Shown one piece after another: positions 58,145-64,000 of a DNA stretch of 64,000 nt. The stretch covers positions 5,766,001-5,830,000 of the forward strand of contig NC_016457.1 of assembly GCF_000226115.1 (NCBI RefSeq), given 5' to 3'. The notes below the pieces were generated by a model, which did not search any database, was not told the DNA's origin, and was given only the letters and a program-made list of their open reading frames with translations. The first letter of the stretch is position 1, and each line of letters begins with the position of its first letter. The DNA is from Thermothielavioides terrestris NRRL 8126. Its lineage: Eukaryota; Ascomycota; Sordariomycetes; Sordariales; Chaetomiaceae. The position numbers and the translations under genes are program-made.

Positions 58145-61100
58145 ATTCGAACCTATTCGCTTCCCGTCGAAGGGAGCTAAGTTTAGATTGGGAGATATTA
58201 CGAGTTACGCCTAGTAAGTTGTATAGAGCAATACCTAAGGTAGATAATACTCCTTTGTAAAGGAGTAAGCTTCGGAGTATATAATCTATAACGAACTAGT
58301 TTACAATCTAGCTACTGTTATTCTAGTACTAAGTACTTACGAGGAGTTAGAAGCTAGATAGATTTAAGCCTTATAAACGCCAACGTCTATAGGGATATAT
58401 AGTAGACACTTAAGTTTATTAAGGACTTCGAGGTTACCTACAACGTCTAGTAGATAACCGCTATTAATCCTTGAGAACTCTAATATCTAGAAGCTATAGT
58501 ATTATTTAAAGAGGTATTAGAAGGAGATATCTATATTCAATAGTATACTAAAACACTGTACATTGTAGAGTATCCTCCCTCTTAGATATTCGACAATTAT
58601 ATTCTTTATATCTACTTTACAACTATTAGGTATAAAGTCCGAGTAGCTATTAGCAAGAACCTTATCCTAGACCCTAGGATCGAAGACGCTATCTTAGAGA
58701 CTAAGGACTTAACCTAAGAAACGTTAGAGACTTTAGTACTAAAGAGTTGGAGATCGCTAGAGACCCTAAAGCCTTAGGGGACCGATAATCAGCAACTAAG
58801 ACTAGCTATATCGCTAGAAATATTAGTAAAAACTAGATATAATCCAACTAAGAACTAGCTAGTAACTCTACTAAGCTTAACCTTCTAAGAGTAACTAGAA
58901 ACTTAGGATATACTAACTATTCTTTAATAGGGATACGAAACCTATATCGTTAATAGTTGTAATCTTAGTAGACGCTACTAAGGACTATAAAGAGGATTAT
59001 AGGATCTACTACCTTAGAATCGACAACCTAAAGAGGAAGACCTATCATCTTCGATAGCTTAGCTAATTAGCGCTTTCGACTAGGTTCCCTAGCTACCGCT
59101 ATAGACGCCTAGCCAACTATCCTAGTACCTATCTAGGCTTCTTAGACTAGGTATAGCTATTTATTTAGAACCTTAGAACGGAATATATAGATAGTTCGGT
59201 CGATTTTAGTGTCTCCTTACTATTCTAAGAGATGCTAAGCCTACTATATAGATAAATAGCTAGACCCTCTAGATAGGGAGCTAGACCCTCTAGATAAGTA
59301 GCTAGAGCTATAGATATCTAAGCCGCTTTCGCTATATAGGACTTTCTTACCTAGATGGCTAGAATAATAGAGAACTTAAACGTTATAATCGAAAGGGCGA
59401 ACAAGGCTATAGGTATAGAAGACTGTTAGCCTAAAACCGAGGACGGAAGTACTATATCTTTATAATCGTCTATACCTACGTTGAAATAGAAGATTTAGGA
59501 CACTAGTCTCTTTTAGCTAGATATAGAGAACGAGGCTAAGGAACCCTAGGACCTATAGTACAATAAACAATAGCTATATTATAAGGACGTCAACCTTTAG
59601 ATTAAATAGGTAGATTAGGTTATTAGATACTACCTAGTAAAAGAAGAGACTTTGTATATAGAGATATAGACTCTACTTCAAGGATTAGCGCTATAATAGT
59701 ACAAGTAGCAGCTCTCTACTATAGAAAAGGTAGTACTAACTATATCTATAAAAGCGTAGACCGAACGTTTAGAAAAGGAGTTTAGTATTAAGAGATATAA
59801 AGCAAAGAAATAGCTGAACGAAAACCAGTATACTACAAGGGACAACTATAAAAATAAGCTAATTTAGAAATTCGCTATAGAATGTTTCAAATATATATAT
59901 ATTTAGGGAGATACTACTAAGGAGCAACGTCTAATACGCTTATATAATTGCCTCTATCTAGAACTTCGCTAGCTATACCCTGAACTAGACGCAACTATAG
60001 AGATAGGCGTATTCCTTAGTATTCTTGACACTAAAGTATATATTGTTAGAGACAAGCTTCGCTAAGATATCGCCAAGGGCTATATTATCGGCTATAGTCC
60101 TATTGCCAACAACATAGATATAGAGTACGACGACGAAGGATAAGGAGACGATTAGAAGGATAGTAGAGTCTTTTAGATAGAAAGAGGTAGAAGAGGATAT
60201 CGCGATCTTTAGAAAAGAGATAGGGATAAACCTTAGCGACTTAGAAATAATTGGTATAGAGATAGTAACTAAGTACGATCATTTAGTAACTGAAACTTCT
60301 ATAGTACAACTAGATATAGAAGAGGATATCGACCGTTCAACGATTATAGAGGAGGACTTAGACTATTCAATGGCTAGAGAAGAGGCGATAACGGCAATTA
60401 GGGAAGACCACCTTGACTTCGACAACTTCAATAGATTTGGATATATATATATAAGAAGTAGTTCGAAGACGGCACCTTCTTATACTATAGTGAGATTATA
60501 GTGATAGGAGACGACGAAGACGCTAACCTTTATTGTAAAATGCTAGAGAAGACTAGGTACGTTCTTGTCGACGAATATAATACTAAAGCCGAGGATAAGG
60601 AATTAGAAGACGAGGAAGCTAATAGTTCTTACTATTTGTATTATACCTTTCGCTAGCCTAGACTAAACTAGAACAAACTACTATAATAACTTCTATAGAT
60701 TTAGCAATATACTGTCTATAGTAGAGTCTTCGCGATACGTCGTAAGCTTTTCGAGTATATAGCCAACGATGGCGACAAAGATAAATATAAACCTATATAA
60801 CTTTGAATAGACTACTAGTACGACCTTAGTAACAATAAAGATAAGCTTGATAGTAAGGATATAAACTTTACACTGACTAAAGGATAGATTATAGAAGTAT
60901 AGCTATATATATTGCTATTGAAAGTATTAGATAAGTAAGCTATATACTTTATAATCAATATTAGCGCGAACCTAGGCGAGCTAGGCACCGAGGTTTACTT
61001 CGATATAGGTAGCAATATTAACCTTATCGATAAAGAGTTTATCTCTAAATAGGCTAAGAACCTATATTAGATTAATGTAAAGCTATACTTTGTTAAAGGC

Positions 61101-62438
61101 GTTGGAGCCTATATCGAAGTTAAGAAATAAGTTGAGTTTGACTTTTATATTTAAGGAATCGTCTATAGTACTAAAGTGGATAGTCACTTCACTATAATAG
61201 CCGATGTTATTGAAGGTTTAGAAGCGAAACTATTGATTAGAATTGACTTTATACTCTATAACAGAGTAAAGATTGACCTTAATATATCTACTTATTATTT
61301 CTAGTCCGTCTACAATATAAAGGTAAGAGTATATATAGAATAGAAAAGAATAATCTAAAAGGTAAAAGCTACGAACATCGTAATAGTCGTACCTATAACG
61401 GAATACCTAATCGAGACTATGTTCGAGTATATAGATACTAATGACGATAATCTAGGCAGCTAGAAACGCAAGCTCTACTTCGCTTTATATATCAAAGGTA
61501 TACTGGACGCCGTTGTAGATACGAAAAGTGTATACTAGGCCGTTGTAAGGAACAACATCGCTTGCCTAATCACTATTGTCGAAGGATAGTGTATTAGACA
61601 CCTTCTTTAGTATAGCCTAGAGGAGGATATCTAGACGATAGTATAGAACTTTATATAGTAGACCTAGGATAACGTTGTAGACGATAAATATATATAGATA
61701 ACGACGACTATACAATAAGAGCCTAGCGATAAGGAACCGATAACAAAGACACTAATAGAGGATAAGTATAAGCTACCTACTAAGTAGGAGTTCTATATAC
61801 TATCCTATAGTATTAAGAAACTAGACGACATCCTATATATCAAGTTAGTAGTAGGGGTGAGCGTCTATAGTAGGGACAAATAGTATATAGAAGAGATAAA
61901 GGCACTGCTAGACAAGTATAACGTCTTCTATAACTATAGTATTGTCCTTATACTAGAGGATTAGAAGATGAGAATTCTATTTGTCGACGGATAGTAGAAT
62001 TAGCTCAAGCCTATTCGGGTTTATCTACTAAGTACTAAAGACTAAGCGATCGTCGACGAAGAATACAATAAACTATATATATAAGGAAAGATGAACTTTA
62101 TAGACTAGCTAACCCCTGTCGTTTACCTAGTCTTCGTAGTCTATTGTATAGTTGCTAGAAAAACGAAAGGTAGAGCTATAGTAGATCTCTAGCCCTTAAA
62201 TACGTTGGTAGTACTAGATATATACCCATTGCTCAACTAAGACGATATTATAAATATAATGATAGGTAATACGATCTTTATAGTATTCGACGCTTCTAGA
62301 TTCTTCTTCTAGCTTCTAGTTGTAGAAGAATATTGTAACTATATAGTAGTTATTAGTCCTAGAGGTTTAGAACGCTTAAACATTGTACTAATAGGATTTA
62401 AAAACTTATTAGCTTTCGTATAGCGCTTTATAGACCGT

Positions 62439-62714
62439 TTGTTCTATAAGTATAAATACTTTGTATATACTTATATCGACAATATCATTATCGCTAGTAA
62501 GAATATAGAGGAGTACCTTAAGTACGTTAAGACAGTTCTCGATATCTTTGACAAGGTATATATTTACATTTCGGTAGAAAAATCCTTTATAGCCTACCCG
62601 TCAATGAGACTGCTTAGCTATATAGTCAATGGCAAAGGAGTAGCTAAGACAGACGATAGGATCGCTATATTTAAGAAACTTAAGTTTCCTAATACCTTTG
62701 AGACCTTAGAGTAG
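62439..62714 (+). pseudogene. Open fragment of family-3 reverse transcriptase
   Basis: 91 codons without a stop, covering the RT palm: YTYIDNIIIASKNIEEYLKY (YIDD with Asn for the second Asp), then SVEKSFIAYPSMRLLSYIVN and AKTDDRIAIFKKLKFPNTFE. It is the largest intact protein piece in the right block. The active-site change and upstream stops make it non-functional. Confidence 0.85.
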
Positions 62715-64000
62715 TACCTTAGTATAGTCGGATAGCTATATAAAGGTATCCTGTAGTATATAGCGAAAGTATAGCCTTTATAGGACTATAAAACTAAGCT
62801 CCTTGCCTAAGGGAGAGTAAGCAGAGACCTTCCTATCGCTAAGTCGAAGAACGCTAGGAAAGTATTCACTTCGAACGTTAAATTCAAGCCTATACTAGTG
62901 GAACTAGAGTCCTTTAGGTTGCTATAGGAATACCTATATAAGTAGTACTTCCTATATTATTATTGTTCTAATAAGCCGCTATTCATTAAGCTCGATATAA
63001 GTAGCAAAGGATATAGAGCAATTGTCTTTCAACTCTATAGCGAATAGGACGGCATTAGTATCCCTAGCTAAGATATCCTAAGTAGCGAGATCTAGCCTAT
63101 TATATTCTTATCCCGTCTAACTTCTAATATAGAAAGGAAGTATAGGAATATAGAAGTAGAAGTCACTATTATCGTATAGGTAGTTAGGAAGCTTTGAAAA
63201 ATGATATAGTCAAACCAATATTCTATAAATATCCTAATAGACTATATAGCAACTAGAGGTATTATAAAGTATATATCTCTCGCTACTATAGACCTTGTAA
63301 AGGCCAACCTAAAGCTCGCCAACGCTATAAACTAGCTATCCTAGTTCGACTTTAACATTTTCTATATACTAGGAAAGCTCAACGTTGTACTAGACGCTTT
63401 GTTATATTTACTAACCTTCGAGGAGGACGCCCCTAATGAAACCTAAGACACTATCAACGAACTAAAGGACATTTGGTCTACTACCTAGATTAATACCGAG
63501 GAATACTACGCTATAGATACTAGTACCTTCGAACTAGTTATCAATGACGAGTTTAAAGCTAAGTTGACTATAGCTTACCCTAACGACTATCGGTATAATA
63601 AGATTATTAGGAGTCTCTACGATATAGAAGAACGAGCTAAGAAGATCGCTAAGTAGAGAGAACGCGAAGAGTGAGAAGGAGAGCCGCGAAGAAAGTAGTA
63701 TCGAAAGCTATAGCTTAGACCCTACGAACTAAAGGATAGTCTCCTCTACTATATTGACTACAAAGGAGCAAAGAAGCTTTATATCTCTAGTAGCTATATT
63801 AAGGACATTCTTACCGTTGTATACAACAATATTTACTACTTTGGTATAGACAATATAATAGTGAACCTCTTAGTATTTATATTTAATCGAAAGCGCTAGA
63901 TAGTATATAAATACGTTTAGCACTGCCTTATATATAGAGAGAACTAGACCTTGAGAGAACTGAAGCCTAAAGATCTTTAGCTAATTTGGATATCGCTATA

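Larger units (their letters stand above)
57879..64000 (+). mobile_element. Family-3 Ty3/gypsy retrotransposon copy 2, cut by window end
   Basis: 5' LTR 57879-58127, primer site at 58130, gag-like region, protease-like segment near 60990-61050 (YFDIGSNINLIDKEFIS), RT around 61850-62720, then RNase H-like sequence and integrase beginning near 63700-63960. It is inserted into the family-2 element after AGATC (57874-57878). It aligns with copy 1 where both are present. RIP-type stops are present but somewhat sparser locally; one RT piece of 91 codons remains open. Confidence 0.88.

Noticed and set aside
1..64000. CRISPR arrays, operons, ribosome binding sites, rRNA or tRNA genes
   Set aside because: Eukaryotic gene structure throughout; no array of spaced identical repeats and no RNA gene recognised. 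The tRNA-like word at 58130 is a primer site only.

Overview
The window looks like a chromosome segment of a filamentous ascomycete. The genes carry short introns (60-96 nt) with GT..AG ends. The protein set (APSES-type Mbp1 factor, MFS sugar porters, a fused terpene cyclase/prenyltransferase, an F-box protein) is typical of Pezizomycotina. The composition is strongly two-state: a GC-rich gene island lies between TA-rich blocks of ruined retrotransposons with the mark of repeat-induced point mutation (RIP). A Sordariomycete such as a Chaetomiaceae species is a guess from overall style; no marker fixes it.

Left repeat block (1-~14745): a partial gypsy-type element in minus orientation (1-3154, family 2), then a Ty3/gypsy chromovirus (3155-5578 and 13136-~14745) split inside its integrase by a second, complete chromovirus (5579-13135). 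The inner element has 260-bp LTRs, a CTAAG target duplication, a polypurine tract, and a primer site complementary to its own LTR, as in self-priming Tf1/sushi elements.

Gene island (~14746-41790): MFS sugar transporter (minus), fused terpene synthase (plus, 6 exons, 700 aa), second MFS sugar transporter of the lactose-permease type (plus), F-box protein (plus), multi-membrane-span drug/metabolite-type transporter (minus), a decayed TauD-like dioxygenase (minus), and the cell-cycle transcription factor Mbp1 (plus). Between them lie a 592-bp inverted-repeat element holding a 24-bp minisatellite, a 395-bp MITE with telomere-like repeats, and long homopolymer tracts.

Right repeat block (~41790-64000): a self-nested pair of the same MITE, then a family-3 gypsy element (43152-47541) interrupted by a family-2 element (47542-57878), which is itself interrupted by a second family-3 element (57879-window end). 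Family 2 thus occurs in inverted orientation on both sides of the gene island.

Functionally, the most notable gene is the fused terpene synthase. It should make a C20 or C25 prenyl diphosphate with its C-terminal half and cyclise it with its N-terminal half, but several metal-binding residues deviate from consensus. No P450 or other classical tailoring gene lies within the island; its immediate neighbours are two sugar transporters.
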